This document shows positions 51,313-60,550 of a DNA stretch of 64,000 nucleotides, piece after piece (positions within the stretch are counted from its first letter, which is position 1; each line of letters opens with the position of its first letter). A program made the translations under genes and the position numbers. The DNA is taken from assembly GCA_036676455.1 (NCBI GenBank), contig JAKFCW010000117.1:1-64000 (forward strand), written 5' to 3'. The DNA comes from UBA4093 sp036676455. GTDB taxonomy: Bacteria > Cyanobacteriota > Sericytochromatia > S15B-MN24 > UBA4093. A model generated the notes under the pieces. It had not been told where the DNA came from. It made no database searches and saw only the letters and a program-made list of their open reading frames with translations.

Positions 51313-52497
51313 CTAGAGTCCTCCCACAAAGCGGCCCGGCGCCAGGGTGCGATGGGGGTCGAAAGCATGCTTGACGGCCTTCATCAAGGGAAAGTCGGGC
51401 CGTGTCGGTCCCCAGACGTCCCAGCCTTCTTTCCAGGCGTGCGGCGCGCGCAGGACGACCAGGTGCCCACGGCGCTCGGCGGCCATCTGCCGGAGCGAGG
51501 CGACCAGCGCGCGGCCGGCCGGCACTTCCCAGGCTTCCGCGGCAGGGAAGCTGCCATAGAGGATGCCGTTTCCCGCGTGCCCCGTCCAGGTGCCGTCCCT
51601 CCCGACCCCGTCCAAGGCGTCACGCAGGTACGGGAGCGCCTCGGCGGGAGGCAAGCCGATTTTAATCAGCAGGGGATAGCCCCCGGCGTGGGTGCGCTCG
51701 GCGAGTTCCCGGCGCAGCGAATCGTCAGGGCGCTCGCAGGGAGCGTGGACAGTGCGCTCGAAAGCTTCCTGCTGCCATGTCACCGCCTCGGGTTCTCCCT
51801 CGAAGCCCATTGCGAGGAAGGCTCCCACCGGAGTGGCTCCCACCTCGAAGAAGGTCGGCTCCAACGGGGCTTGCCTCAAGGCTTTCCAGGCCGCATCCAG
51901 CGCCTCGGGCGACTCCCAGCGCGCGATGACCGCGCCTGAGGCGGTCGGCAGGGGGCGGACGCGCAGGGTGACCTGGGTGATGGCTCCCAGGGTGCCGTAG
52001 GATCCGGTGAATAGCTTGGGCAGGTCGTAGCCGGCGACGCTCTTGACGACGCGGCTGCCCGATTTGAACAAGGTGCCGTCAGGGGCGGCAAGCGTGAGGC
52101 CTAGCAGCTGGTCGCGCACGGTCCCGAAGGCGGCCCGCCACGGGCCGTCCGGGTTGGCGGCGACCAGGCCTCCCAGCGTGGTGAGCTCCGGGTGGGCGGG
52201 ATCGAGGGCGAGGCGCTGGCCGTGAGCCGAAAGGATAGCCTGAAGTTCCGCCAGGGTCATGCCGGCTTCGGCGGTCACGGTCAGGTCGTCGGGTTGGTAA
52301 TCGATGAGCCGGTTGAGGTTCGTCGTCCGGAGGAGCAAATCCGCAGCGACCGGGTTGCCGATGTCCATGCGAAGGCCGCGACCGGCGATGATGACGCGCT
52401 GTCCCTCTGACTGTGCGGCTGAAAAGGCTTCCGCGAGGTCCTCGGGACGGCGCGGCTCCACCACGGGGAGGGACGTAAGTTCCGAATTGAGCGTCAC
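51313..52497 (-). CDS. glcE: Glycolate oxidase FAD-binding subunit GlcE
   Basis: The 394-residue protein is a GlcE-type FAD_binding_4 subunit: VIIAGRGLRMDIGNP, TAEAGMTLAELQ, GLVAANPDGPWRAAFGTVRDQLLGL and VKSVAGYDLPKLFTGSYGTLGAITQ. It lacks the C-terminal catalytic half found in GlcD. The start is uncertain: I take GTG 52497, which lies downstream of a TATAAT at 52553-52558 (minus strand) and gives the expected N-terminus, but it has no clear ribosome site. Confidence 0.88.
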   Translation of the reverse strand: MTLNSELTSLPVVEPRRPEDLAEAFSAAQSEGQRVIIAGRGLRMDIGNPVAADLLLRTTNLNRLIDYQPDDLTVTAEAGMTLAELQAILSAHGQRLALDPAHPELTTLGGLVAANPDGPWRAAFGTVRDQLLGLTLAAPDGTLFKSGSRVVKSVAGYDLPKLFTGSYGTLGAITQVTLRVRPLPTASGAVIARWESPEALDAAWKALRQAPLEPTFFEVGATPVGAFLAMGFEGEPEAVTWQQEAFERTVHAPCERPDDSLRRELAERTHAGGYPLLIKIGLPPAEALPYLRDALDGVGRDGTWTGHAGNGILYGSFPAAEAWEVPAGRALVASLRQMAAERRGHLVVLRAPHAWKEGWDVWGPTRPDFPLMKAVKHAFDPHRTLAPGRFVGGL

Positions 52498-52552
52498 TGA
52501 GGGGTACCCGTGGATGGCCGATGCCGAGAACGTGAGGGGGGATCCGGTCTCG

Positions 52553-52558
52553 ATTATA
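52553..52558 (-). promoter_or_regulatory. -10 element TATAAT before glcE
   Basis: A perfect minus-strand TATAAT overlapping the STAS stop codon. It would start transcription about 49 bases before the glcE GTG, so glcEF may be expressed both from the sensory operon and alone. Confidence 0.45.
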
Positions 52559-52943
52559 CCGGATCGGCCACCACGGTGCCCTTGGCCAGATGGGTGATGG
52601 CCTTGAGGCTCGTCTGCTGCCACGTCACCTTGCTGGAGTAGACGAAGCGGATCGGATAACGACGGTCTTCCGCAAGGGCGTTCTGCTTCATCACCCATTT
52701 GATGAGGGACTTGATGCCGCTCGAGTTGAGGAAGCCGAGCTCGGTGAAGTCCGCTTCGACCTTGGGGAGCCGCTTCTCGAGGACCTGCGAGTGGACCTGG
52801 TCGAGCAGGGGATCGAGGAACTCTCCCGGATTGAGGTGATCGATGGTGCCGCTGAACTTGAGGACCAAGCCTCCATCGCGACCGTCCACGACCTTGATGG
52901 CCGTTTTGTCCGTGTTGTAGGATTCGATGTTCAGCCGGTTCAT
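52554..52943 (-). CDS. STAS-like switch protein (SiaC/RsbV role)
   Basis: The 129-residue protein has a STAS-like order: GLVLKFSGTIDHLNPGEFLDPLLDQVH, then the phospho-acceptor loop FLNSSGIKSLIKW (S74/S75), and a tail VTWQQTSLKAITHL. In partner switches the kinase phosphorylates this Ser and the PP2C protein removes it; both genes are upstream in the same operon. It is paralogous to the protein at 41.6 kb. AAAGGAT precedes the ATG. Confidence 0.78.
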   Translation of the reverse strand: MNRLNIESYNTDKTAIKVVDGRDGGLVLKFSGTIDHLNPGEFLDPLLDQVHSQVLEKRLPKVEADFTELGFLNSSGIKSLIKWVMKQNALAEDRRYPIRFVYSSKVTWQQTSLKAITHLAKGTVVADPV

Positions 52944-52946
52944 GAC

Positions 52947-53432
52947 TTATCCTTTCAACTCCGGAAGCGCAAATAGCGCTTCCATGATGACGGTATCGTT
53001 TTCCACCGCCAAGCCGAGGGTGGCGGCCCCTTCGTAGCGGATGCGCGCCAGCCCCAGTTGGCTCTTTTCGCTCGTCACGCTCCGTTGCATGCGCTGGATA
53101 TAGACCTCCAGGGGGTCTCCCTGGGTCACCTCGAGGAAGTCCTCCTGCAGAATCGGCAGGTGCTCGTGATGCGCATGGTTCTGGACCTCGACGCGAACGA
53201 AGTGGTCTTGCACCGAAAAGGAGCAGCGGATGGGAGCGTCCATGGAACTCGAATACTTCGCGGCGTTTTCCAGCAATTCGTGGGCCGCCATGGCGACCCG
53301 ATCCGAGAAATCCTCATCTCCGTAGGAGTGGCCGAAGAAGCTGGCCACGAAGATGCGGGTGCTGCTGATGAAGGTCCACCAGCGGGGACTGAAGACGACT
53401 TCCGCTCCGAGCCGGGTCTCATTGAGGATCAT
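52947..53432 (-). CDS. SiaB/RsbW-like kinase (divergent GHKL)
   Basis: The 161-residue protein has an ATP-binding N-box like MAAHELLENAAKYSS (about 48-62) and, near the C-terminus, SQLGLARIRYEGAATLGLAVEND, which resembles the GHKL G2 end. The usual DxGxG box is not obvious, as in SiaB-type kinases. It should phosphorylate the STAS protein encoded three bases downstream. ATG 53432 follows AAGGAGG and overlaps the stop of the chemoreceptor-like gene. Confidence 0.72.
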   Translation of the reverse strand: MILNETRLGAEVVFSPRWWTFISSTRIFVASFFGHSYGDEDFSDRVAMAAHELLENAAKYSSSMDAPIRCSFSVQDHFVRVEVQNHAHHEHLPILQEDFLEVTQGDPLEVYIQRMQRSVTSEKSQLGLARIRYEGAATLGLAVENDTVIMEALFALPELKG

Positions 53433-54622
53433 GCTTCCTCCTTGCGGGCTACCATCCGGGTTGCGTGGGGGCTGCGGGGGGCATGGCCAGGGGGCGCTTC
53501 CGAGAAAACGGGGGGCTTCAGGACGGAGAGTTCGCGGACGAGCGTCATGGTGGCCTCCACTTGCTGCGAGCAAGCCTGATCGACAGCCAAGGCTTGCTGC
53601 GAGTTGTCAGCTACCTGGTTTGCGAGACTGAGCAACGTCTCGACCAGGAGATCGGATTTGGCCTTGATTTCGGAGACCGAGCCCATGATCCGGTCGACCT
53701 GAGCGCGGTTCTCGGTCATGGTACTCAGGGCCAGGTTGATGGCGCTGCCGGCTTGATTGGCGGCCATCACTCCTTCCTGCACCTGGCGCGCGCCTTGGTC
53801 CATGGTGAGGACGACCTCGCGGGATCGCCGTTGGACCCCTTCGAGCATCGAGCGGATGCTTTCCAGGGCGTTGGAGGTCTGAGCGGCCAGTTGGCGGATT
53901 TCCAGCGCGATCACCGCGAAGCCCTGCCCGCGATCCCCGGCCTGAGCGGCGACGATGCCGGCATTGATCGCCAGCATGTTGGTTCGGCGGGCAATCGTGT
54001 TGATGGTTCCCACGATTTCCCCGATCCCCAGCGCCTGCTTGGAAAGCTCTTCGACCGCCAGGGACGAGCGGTGCACGGCCTGATCCATTCCCGTCATCAT
54101 CTGCAGCAGTTGCTCGATCTGCTGCATCCCATCCGACGTCGTCTGGTAACCGGATTCGCAGGACGACGATGCTTGCGAGGCCGTTTGTGCCATGGTCGCG
54201 AGATCGTCGTCTACCCCGATGACCATCAGGACCGCTTCACCGACCACGTCGTTCTGCCCCTGGAGCTGGGTGCATAGCTGGTTCGAAAGTGCTGCCGCCG
54301 CCTGGGAGGAGACTGACGACGCCTCGGCTTGGGTGAAGATCTCCTCGCTCGGCACGGGAAGCCCGCTCTGCTTCGGTTCCTCAGGCACGGCGAGGGGACG
54401 GACGGGGGCGAGCGCGGGCGGGTTTTCGGAACGCGTCATGGTGCCCCACGCGAGAGCGACCAGCAGGTTGCCCAGAATCACGCTGCCGACGATCGGCCAA
54501 TCGATGCCGCGCACGGTGACCGCCAGCAGGGAAAGCTGGGTTAGCAGGACGAGGTACAACCAGGCCCCCCATTTTCTGGGCGGCTCGCGGGTGGCCTGGG
54601 GTGATGGTGCTGGTCGGTTCAT
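53429..54622 (-). CDS. Chemoreceptor-like (MCP) signalling protein
   Basis: The 397-residue protein has two membrane helices near the N-terminus (about 18-37 and 44-62) with almost no periplasmic loop, so it has no ligand domain of its own. A methyl-accepting signalling domain follows, with the hairpin tip region IGEIVGTINTIARRTNMLAINAGIVAAQAGDRGQGFAVIALEIRQLA. It lacks a HAMP domain. In this operon it may act as a membrane scaffold between the phosphatase and kinase rather than as a motility receptor; no che genes are nearby. Confidence 0.88.
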   Translation of the reverse strand: MNRPAPSPQATREPPRKWGAWLYLVLLTQLSLLAVTVRGIDWPIVGSVILGNLLVALAWGTMTRSENPPALAPVRPLAVPEEPKQSGLPVPSEEIFTQAEASSVSSQAAAALSNQLCTQLQGQNDVVGEAVLMVIGVDDDLATMAQTASQASSSCESGYQTTSDGMQQIEQLLQMMTGMDQAVHRSSLAVEELSKQALGIGEIVGTINTIARRTNMLAINAGIVAAQAGDRGQGFAVIALEIRQLAAQTSNALESIRSMLEGVQRRSREVVLTMDQGARQVQEGVMAANQAGSAINLALSTMTENRAQVDRIMGSVSEIKAKSDLLVETLLSLANQVADNSQQALAVDQACSQQVEATMTLVRELSVLKPPVFSEAPPGHAPRSPHATRMVARKEEA

Positions 54623-54646
54623 GCGTTGGCGCTCCCCCTTGGATGC

Positions 54647-57028
54647 CTATTGAGCCGGAACATTCAAGACGGCCCGTACCCCGCTCGTTTGTGGATGGCG
54701 TTTCAGGACAATCAGGGAGATGTCGTCGAGCTGCTCGTGGATCCAGGAGCGGATCTCGGCCAGGATGTGCACCTTGATCGACTCGGCCGAGTGCTCGCCG
54801 ATGCGCCTGAGCGTTTCTTCGAGGCGGTGCATGTCGAACTGCTCTCCGTTTTGGTTCATGGCCTCGATCAAGCCGTCGGAGTAGAGCAGTAGGACATCCT
54901 CGGGGCCGAGCTGGAACGCGTGATCCGTGGTCAAGTCCGAAACATCCGGCAGCAAGCCGGTCCAGAAGCCTGGGACCTCGACGCGTTCGACGCTGCGGGT
55001 CTGCGCACGATAGATCAGCAGGTCGAGGTGCATGCCGGCGGCGACGAACTGGCCGTCACCGGCATGGTGGATCAGTTGCAGGGTCATGTAGTTGTCGTTG
55101 CCCAGCCGATACTTGACGTTTTGATGGAGCACCTGGTTCAGGCGGACGAGGTGCTCACGCGGCGAGGCCTCTGGATTCTCGGCCACGAGGCTGCTCAGCA
55201 TGCTCTGGGCCATCATCATCACCAGGCCCGGGGTCAGGCCGTGGCCGGTGACGTCCCCGACGGCGAGCCAGAAACGGCCATCCGGCTGAGGCAGGTAGTC
55301 GATCAGGTCGCCACCGACCTCCGTGGCCGTCTGGAGCTCCATCGCCAGGTCGTAGTTGGAGATGTCCAGGTCCGTCGGCAGCAGGGCCGTCTGGATCCGG
55401 GTGGCGATCTCCATCTCTTGCCCCATCCGGTGCAACTCGGCTTGGCGAAGTTGCTTCTCGACCTCGATGGGATCCGCGATCCGCTTGGAGAGGGCCCAGC
55501 TGGCCCCAAGCCCCAGGGCGACGGCCGCCATCAGGATACCCAGGCCGACGACCAAGGTGGTCTGGCGCGAACGTTCGAGCGCGGCTTCGGCTTCCGGAAG
55601 CATCTTCTTGGTCGCCTCCAAGCTCGCCGCCTGGATTTGGGGCGTCAACTGGTCTTTGATCTCGTCCACGGCTTGCTGGGCCTGGGGCGTCATGGTCTCG
55701 ACGGCCTGGCTGGCCGACCGCTTCCCGATGGGGGCCATCTCGGCCAGGGCGCGTTCGGCGATGGCGCGGGCATTCGATTGCATCCGGCCTGCCGCCTCGG
55801 TCGCGAGGTTGTTCGCTTGGAGGGTCATGTCGTCGGCGTAGCTGCGCGAGATCTGGGTCGCACGCTGGGACATCTTCTCGGCGGATTGCTGGCTCAGGCG
55901 CTCGGACTCTCCCTTGATGGTGCGAATCGCCTCCTGGGAGAGCTGGGTGGTCTCCGCCTTGATGCGGGGAGTACTGGTCTCGAAGGCCTTGCGGGTGCCG
56001 GAGGTCGTGATGGTGACCAGGTTTTCGAAGGAGCCGTTGACCATATTCCCCAGGACATCGAGATCGTCCTGGGCCTTCGAGCGGTTGTAGCTGACGATGA
56101 CCGCGCCGCCGTCCGGCCTGCGGGCATAAACCCCGAGGTAGGAGTCACTGCCGTCCTGATAGGTGATGAGCGGCATACCGGCGGCCACCTCGGGAGGGTC
56201 CTGAAGCGCGCGCTTGACGATGTCGAGGTGCTTGAGGGTGGCTTTCTTCTTGTACCGGGTGCTGGCGAGCACATCGCCCTTGCGGTTGACGATGGTGATG
56301 TAGGCCTCCTTCCGGTCGGTGATCTTTCCGCCGGCGAAGGTCTGGGCCATGATTTGCGCGAGCAGCTTGAAGTTGACCAGCGGCTCGCGTTCCAGCTCGG
56401 CGAGGAGGCGGGTCGAAACTTCCGTGGCGGCTTGCTCGTTGGTGGTCGCGAGGTAGCTGCTCAGCTCGTCCGAAAGGCGCTCGTTGATCTGGATGAGGCG
56501 CTCGGCATTCTGCTGAACCGCGCGCTCGGCGATTTGCGAGGTGGTCCTCGCGAGATCCTGGTTTGCCGAGCGACTCAGGTCGATGAGCTCGCTGCTGAGC
56601 TTCTCCGAGGCTTCCTTGTTCAAGGTCACCATGCCCCGGCTGACCTGTTCGTTCGACTCCCGGCTCAAGCCGATGATGTCCTGGGTCGAGCCTTCGAGCT
56701 TGTCCTGGCTGATGCCGATGAGCGTGTTGCTGGTTTGATTGATCGACGTTTCGCTCAGTGAGATCAAGCGATCGCTCGTCTTGGTGAGCGTGTTCAGCGT
56801 GGAGTCGGCAATCCGATTGCTCGAGTCTTCGATGGAGCTGCTGGCGAGGTTCGTCACGCTGACGACGGTCTGGCCGAGATTCCGTTCGCTCGCCTGGATG
56901 AGCACCGCCATGACGACCAGGGCCGGCAAGACGGCCAGGGTGCAAAAGGCCAGCATCAGCTGGGTCTTGAGGCCGATGAGGCCTTTCAGCTTGGTTATGA
57001 GCGAGCTTGTGCGCGATGGTTTCTGCAT
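54647..57028 (-). CDS. Membrane PP2C (SpoIIE/RsbU/SiaA-type) phosphatase with large periplasmic sensor
   Basis: The 793-residue protein has a membrane helix at about 23-45, a long Ser/Thr/Leu-rich helical region (to about 210), a Cache-like domain (NFKLLAQIMAQTFAGGKITDRKEAYITIVNRKGDVLAS, then GGAVIVSYNRS), more helix to about 500, a second membrane helix, and a remnant HAMP/linker (SKRIADPIEVEKQLRQAE). The cytoplasmic PP2C domain has GGDLIDYLP, GDVTGHGLTPGLVMMMAQ, LLLYSDGLIEAMN and DDISLIVL, so the metal Asp residues are intact. It should dephosphorylate the STAS protein in response to a periplasmic signal. Confidence 0.9.
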   Translation of the reverse strand: MQKPSRTSSLITKLKGLIGLKTQLMLAFCTLAVLPALVVMAVLIQASERNLGQTVVSVTNLASSSIEDSSNRIADSTLNTLTKTSDRLISLSETSINQTSNTLIGISQDKLEGSTQDIIGLSRESNEQVSRGMVTLNKEASEKLSSELIDLSRSANQDLARTTSQIAERAVQQNAERLIQINERLSDELSSYLATTNEQAATEVSTRLLAELEREPLVNFKLLAQIMAQTFAGGKITDRKEAYITIVNRKGDVLASTRYKKKATLKHLDIVKRALQDPPEVAAGMPLITYQDGSDSYLGVYARRPDGGAVIVSYNRSKAQDDLDVLGNMVNGSFENLVTITTSGTRKAFETSTPRIKAETTQLSQEAIRTIKGESERLSQQSAEKMSQRATQISRSYADDMTLQANNLATEAAGRMQSNARAIAERALAEMAPIGKRSASQAVETMTPQAQQAVDEIKDQLTPQIQAASLEATKKMLPEAEAALERSRQTTLVVGLGILMAAVALGLGASWALSKRIADPIEVEKQLRQAELHRMGQEMEIATRIQTALLPTDLDISNYDLAMELQTATEVGGDLIDYLPQPDGRFWLAVGDVTGHGLTPGLVMMMAQSMLSSLVAENPEASPREHLVRLNQVLHQNVKYRLGNDNYMTLQLIHHAGDGQFVAAGMHLDLLIYRAQTRSVERVEVPGFWTGLLPDVSDLTTDHAFQLGPEDVLLLYSDGLIEAMNQNGEQFDMHRLEETLRRIGEHSAESIKVHILAEIRSWIHEQLDDISLIVLKRHPQTSGVRAVLNVPAQ

Positions 57029-57157
57029 GCGACGTATCCTGCCTCGATCAGTCGACGATCATGAACTCATGACGTCGTAGCTTGTACCCTGTCGGTTTGT
57101 CCGCCAAACAAGCGGCCCTTCGAGCGCTTGTCTTTCTTGGACGATGCGGCCATGGAC

Positions 57158-59302
57158 TCAGAAGTGCTGAACGAAGCGGACGATGACGGCGCGTCCCTCG
57201 CCGGGGATGTCGATTCCGCTGAAGCCCGGGTAGATCACCGGTGCGTCGAGAAGATTGGTGACCTTCAGGGATAGGTCGGCAGGCCGGTCGAAGATCGTGA
57301 GATCCTGGCTGAGGAGCCCCACGTCCACGGCGAGGGAGGCGGGAATGTCGTAGACCGTCCGGCTCTTGCGCAGGATGTTGGACTCGGAGGCCTTCATGTC
57401 GCCCACAAAGCGGGTCTCGAGGTTCAGGGCGGCCGGCAGCCCCGGCAAAGGGACGTTGACTCCGGCATTCACCGTCACGGCGGGAAAGAGCTCGGAGCGG
57501 GAATCCTGGGAATCAAACGTCGTGTGCGCATGGTCCTGGATGAGCGAGGTGTTCTGGAGCGATCCGTTGAGATAGCTTTTCACCGAGTCGAACTGCCAGC
57601 GGAGAGTTCCCTCGATGCCTACTGTGCTGGCCTGGCCCATGTTCATGGCGCGGTAGTTGGCGCCCGATTGCATGATCTTGACCTGGTCCCGCACCTGGGT
57701 GAAGTAGGCGTTCGTCGAAGCCAGCAGGTGCTTCGAGAGGATCCATGAGAGCTCGGTCTCGACGGTCTGGGCGGTCTCGGGCTTGAGGGCCTCGTTGCCG
57801 ATGATGTCGCCGAAGACGATGGGCGCACTATAGAGCTGGTTGGGGGAAGGGGCCTTGAAGGAGGACCCGTAGAGCAGCTTCGTGCTGATCGCGTCGTTCC
57901 AGAGGTAGACCAAGCCGGTACGCGAGTTGAGGACGTTGCCGTAGACGTTGTGGGTGTCATGTCGCACGCCCAAGGTGATTCCGAGTTGTTCCGTGGGGTA
58001 GAGGATGCCTTGCGCGAAGGTTCCGACGTTCGAGAAGGTCTTGCTTCCCTTTTCGGTCTCGGGCGCCACCGTTCCCGCGCTCTTGCTGCCAAAATCCCGC
58101 GTGAAGAGGTTGTACGTCGATTGCAACTGCTGGTCCGTCGTGGAGTAGTCGCCTCCTACCGTCAGCGAGTTGCGCTCGGAGAGCTGGTAGCGGAATTCAC
58201 CGTTGACGTCGATTCCAGAATAGCCGGACTTCCGGAGCTGGAGGTAATTGGGGTTGTTGATGTCCAGCTGGTCCTCGCTAGTGGGTCCTCCGTTCACGAG
58301 GGCGGCTCCGAGGTTGACCGCGAGGCTCTCGCCCAGAGCGCGCTCGTAGGTCGCCCGCAGGAACTGGTTGTTGACCACCAGACGGTTTTTGCTGTCCAGC
58401 AGTTTCTGATCGATGCTCCAGTCGAGGAACTTCCCCGCGCTGTCTCCTTGCTGGTAGTTGCCGGTGAGCGCCAGCTTTCCGTCGGTCGCGTCTCCCATGG
58501 CCATCGAGAGGAAGAGCGAGCGGGGACGCGTGAGGTCGCCGGTGGTCATGGCGGGATCGCCGGTTGCCTTGTCCTGGAAGGTCGTCTGCCTTGGCGAGGT
58601 GCTGGCGACGCTCATGCCCGAGCGATCGGCCTGCGCGCCGGACGCCGCCACGGCAAGGTCGAGGTTCTGCCCGAGCAACTCGGTTTGCTGGCCGAAGGCG
58701 AAAGCGGCTTCGACGCTGCCCTTGGCGAACGAGCCGACCCCCGTCGAGACTTGCCCCCCCGCGAGGTCTTCCCCTCGCTTGGTGACGAGGTTGATGACCC
58801 CCAGAAAGGCATCCGCGCCATAGAGGGCCGATCCGGGACCGCGGATGATCTCGATGCGCTTGACCACCTCCATGGGGATGAGCTCCGGGCCCAGGAAGTT
58901 CGAGGAGTCCATCCGCAGGGCGACGGGCTGGTTATCGATCATCACCTTGACGATCCGGCTCCACGCCCGCATTCCCCCGTTGATGCCGCGAACTCCGACG
59001 TTGTAGTTGGTGTAGTCGTACAGGACCGAGAACCCGGGAACGGTCCGCAGGGCTTCGGCTACCGAGCGGTAGCCGCGCTCCCGGATATCGCGGTCGGTGA
59101 TGACCTCGAGGATGGCCGGGGCTTCGCGCAGCTTCTGGGTATTCTTGGTCGCTGAGACGACGTCCATGTTGAAGAGGAGCTCGAGGTCGAGGTCGCTGCC
59201 ATCCGCGTTGAGGTTGAAGGGGTCGAAATCGTAGTCCTCGGCCCGTGCCGGCGGTGCCAGCACGAGCGAGGTCGCCAAGAGCCCAAGGACGAGCCGCTTC
59301 AT
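57158..59302 (-). CDS. TonB-dependent outer-membrane receptor
   Basis: The 714-residue outer-membrane protein has a signal peptide (ending near ARAEDYD), a possible TonB box MDVVSATK, a plug domain (REAPAILEVITDRDIRERGYRSVAEALRTVPGFSV, IEIIRGPGSALYGADAFLGVINLVTK) and a 22-strand barrel ending in FVQHF with terminal Phe. It proves a second membrane. Substrate is unknown; the colicin I receptor-like plug is generic. It starts three bases after the binding-protein stop and is followed after 129 bases by the phosphatase gene. Confidence 0.93.
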   Translation of the reverse strand: MKRLVLGLLATSLVLAPPARAEDYDFDPFNLNADGSDLDLELLFNMDVVSATKNTQKLREAPAILEVITDRDIRERGYRSVAEALRTVPGFSVLYDYTNYNVGVRGINGGMRAWSRIVKVMIDNQPVALRMDSSNFLGPELIPMEVVKRIEIIRGPGSALYGADAFLGVINLVTKRGEDLAGGQVSTGVGSFAKGSVEAAFAFGQQTELLGQNLDLAVAASGAQADRSGMSVASTSPRQTTFQDKATGDPAMTTGDLTRPRSLFLSMAMGDATDGKLALTGNYQQGDSAGKFLDWSIDQKLLDSKNRLVVNNQFLRATYERALGESLAVNLGAALVNGGPTSEDQLDINNPNYLQLRKSGYSGIDVNGEFRYQLSERNSLTVGGDYSTTDQQLQSTYNLFTRDFGSKSAGTVAPETEKGSKTFSNVGTFAQGILYPTEQLGITLGVRHDTHNVYGNVLNSRTGLVYLWNDAISTKLLYGSSFKAPSPNQLYSAPIVFGDIIGNEALKPETAQTVETELSWILSKHLLASTNAYFTQVRDQVKIMQSGANYRAMNMGQASTVGIEGTLRWQFDSVKSYLNGSLQNTSLIQDHAHTTFDSQDSRSELFPAVTVNAGVNVPLPGLPAALNLETRFVGDMKASESNILRKSRTVYDIPASLAVDVGLLSQDLTIFDRPADLSLKVTNLLDAPVIYPGFSGIDIPGEGRAVIVRFVQHF

Positions 59303-59305
59303 GCG

Positions 59306-60538
59306 CTACTCCATCACGGGGCCCGTCTTGACCATTTTTCCGTCCTGCCATTGCCAGACGATGTTCTTGGCATCGATGCGATCGCCCGTGGCGTCCAGGT
59401 CGCAGTGCCCGGAGACGCCGTCGTAATCGAGGTCGATGCCGGCCTTGAGCTTGGCGACGGCATCCTGGAAGCCCGCTTGCCCCCAGCCCTCCTGCTTCGT
59501 GCCGGTCACGGAGACATCCACCAGGTGCGTGGTGACGGCCTCCTTGTGAGTGACTCCCCCCTTCACCAGCGCCAAGGCGATCAGCATGGTCGCATCGTAG
59601 GCGGCCTCCGCGCCGGAGGAGTACTCGACGCTGGACTTCGCTTTCAAGGCTTCCTTGAAGTCGCTCAGGTAGGGGCTATCCATGATCTGGGTCACGCCCT
59701 TGCTCCCCTCGAAGCGCGGTTTCTCCACGTCCGTCATCCGGGAGGCGTAGTCGGTCATCGAGTCGGCGTAGTACCACGTCAGCCCGATCGCCTGGTTGTC
59801 GCCGGCCTTGTAGTAATCGTTGAACAAGACCCCGCCGTCTCCGGGGTAGGAGACCATCGCCACCGCGTCGCGACCGACCATTGCCGAGCGGACGGCATTG
59901 TAATCGGGATCATCCGTATCCGGGTAGGCGATCCGGGTGACCGTGACCCCCTCGGCTTGGCCCGCGGCGATGAAGGCATCCGCGAACGACGTGCCATAGG
60001 CGTTGCTACGGTAGAGGACGGCGAGCTTTTCTTTGCCGTCGTCCCGCATGAGCCGGAAGAGGTTCTTGGCATCCAGGGCGACCGTCGCCACCGTCCGGAA
60101 GAAGACCCCGCCGTCGTCCACCTGGGAGAACGCCGTGGTCGCGGCCGACGGGGAGACGGCGGCCACGTTCGCGGCCTTCAAGACATCCTGGACCACCTTC
60201 AAGGCCACGCCGCTGTATCCGGGACCCACGATGGCGACGCTGCCCTTTGCGAGCAGGTCCTTGGCAATCGTGACGCCGGTGTCCGGATCCCCCTGATCGT
60301 CTCCGATCAGCAACTCGAGAGCCTTGCCGTTCACTCCCCCGGCGGCGTTGACATGCTGGACCGCCAGGCGCGCAGCATCGAGGTAGGACTGACCGTAGGC
60401 GGCATCATCGCCCGTGAGCGGGTTCATGTAGCCGATCTTGATCGTGTCGTTGCTGGAGACTCCCTGCGGGGCAGGCGCGGGGCAACCCGCCAGAAGCAGG
60501 CTGAGGGCGACGATGCTGGCTAGGTGATGGCGTTTCAT
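59306..60538 (-). CDS. LivJ-type periplasmic binding lipoprotein 1
   Basis: The 410-residue lipoprotein (lipobox LLAGC near residue 19) has the branched-chain amino-acid/amide binding fold: DTIKIGYMNPLTGDDAAYGQSYLDAARLAVQHVNAAGGVNGKALELL, VAIVGPGYSGVALKV and YRSNAYGTSFADAF. It is a paralogue of the upstream gene product of the same length. There is no Liv permease or ATPase in the window. It could bind a nutrient or signal and hand it to the Cache or chemoreceptor partners. Confidence 0.9.
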   Translation of the reverse strand: MKRHHLASIVALSLLLAGCPAPAPQGVSSNDTIKIGYMNPLTGDDAAYGQSYLDAARLAVQHVNAAGGVNGKALELLIGDDQGDPDTGVTIAKDLLAKGSVAIVGPGYSGVALKVVQDVLKAANVAAVSPSAATTAFSQVDDGGVFFRTVATVALDAKNLFRLMRDDGKEKLAVLYRSNAYGTSFADAFIAAGQAEGVTVTRIAYPDTDDPDYNAVRSAMVGRDAVAMVSYPGDGGVLFNDYYKAGDNQAIGLTWYYADSMTDYASRMTDVEKPRFEGSKGVTQIMDSPYLSDFKEALKAKSSVEYSSGAEAAYDATMLIALALVKGGVTHKEAVTTHLVDVSVTGTKQEGWGQAGFQDAVAKLKAGIDLDYDGVSGHCDLDATGDRIDAKNIVWQWQDGKMVKTGPVME

Positions 60539-60550
60539 GGGGTCTCCTGC

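Noticed and set aside
50067..52497. D-lactate dehydrogenase (LldEFG-like) instead of glycolate oxidase
   Set aside because: GlcE-type FAD subunit plus GlcF with two CCG domains and a GlcD in the same region fit glycolate oxidase; LldE/F/G have a different domain layout.
54920..56761. A 613-codon open frame on the + strand
   Set aside because: It is antisense to the PP2C phosphatase gene and has a Gly/Arg/Leu/His composition without any motif.
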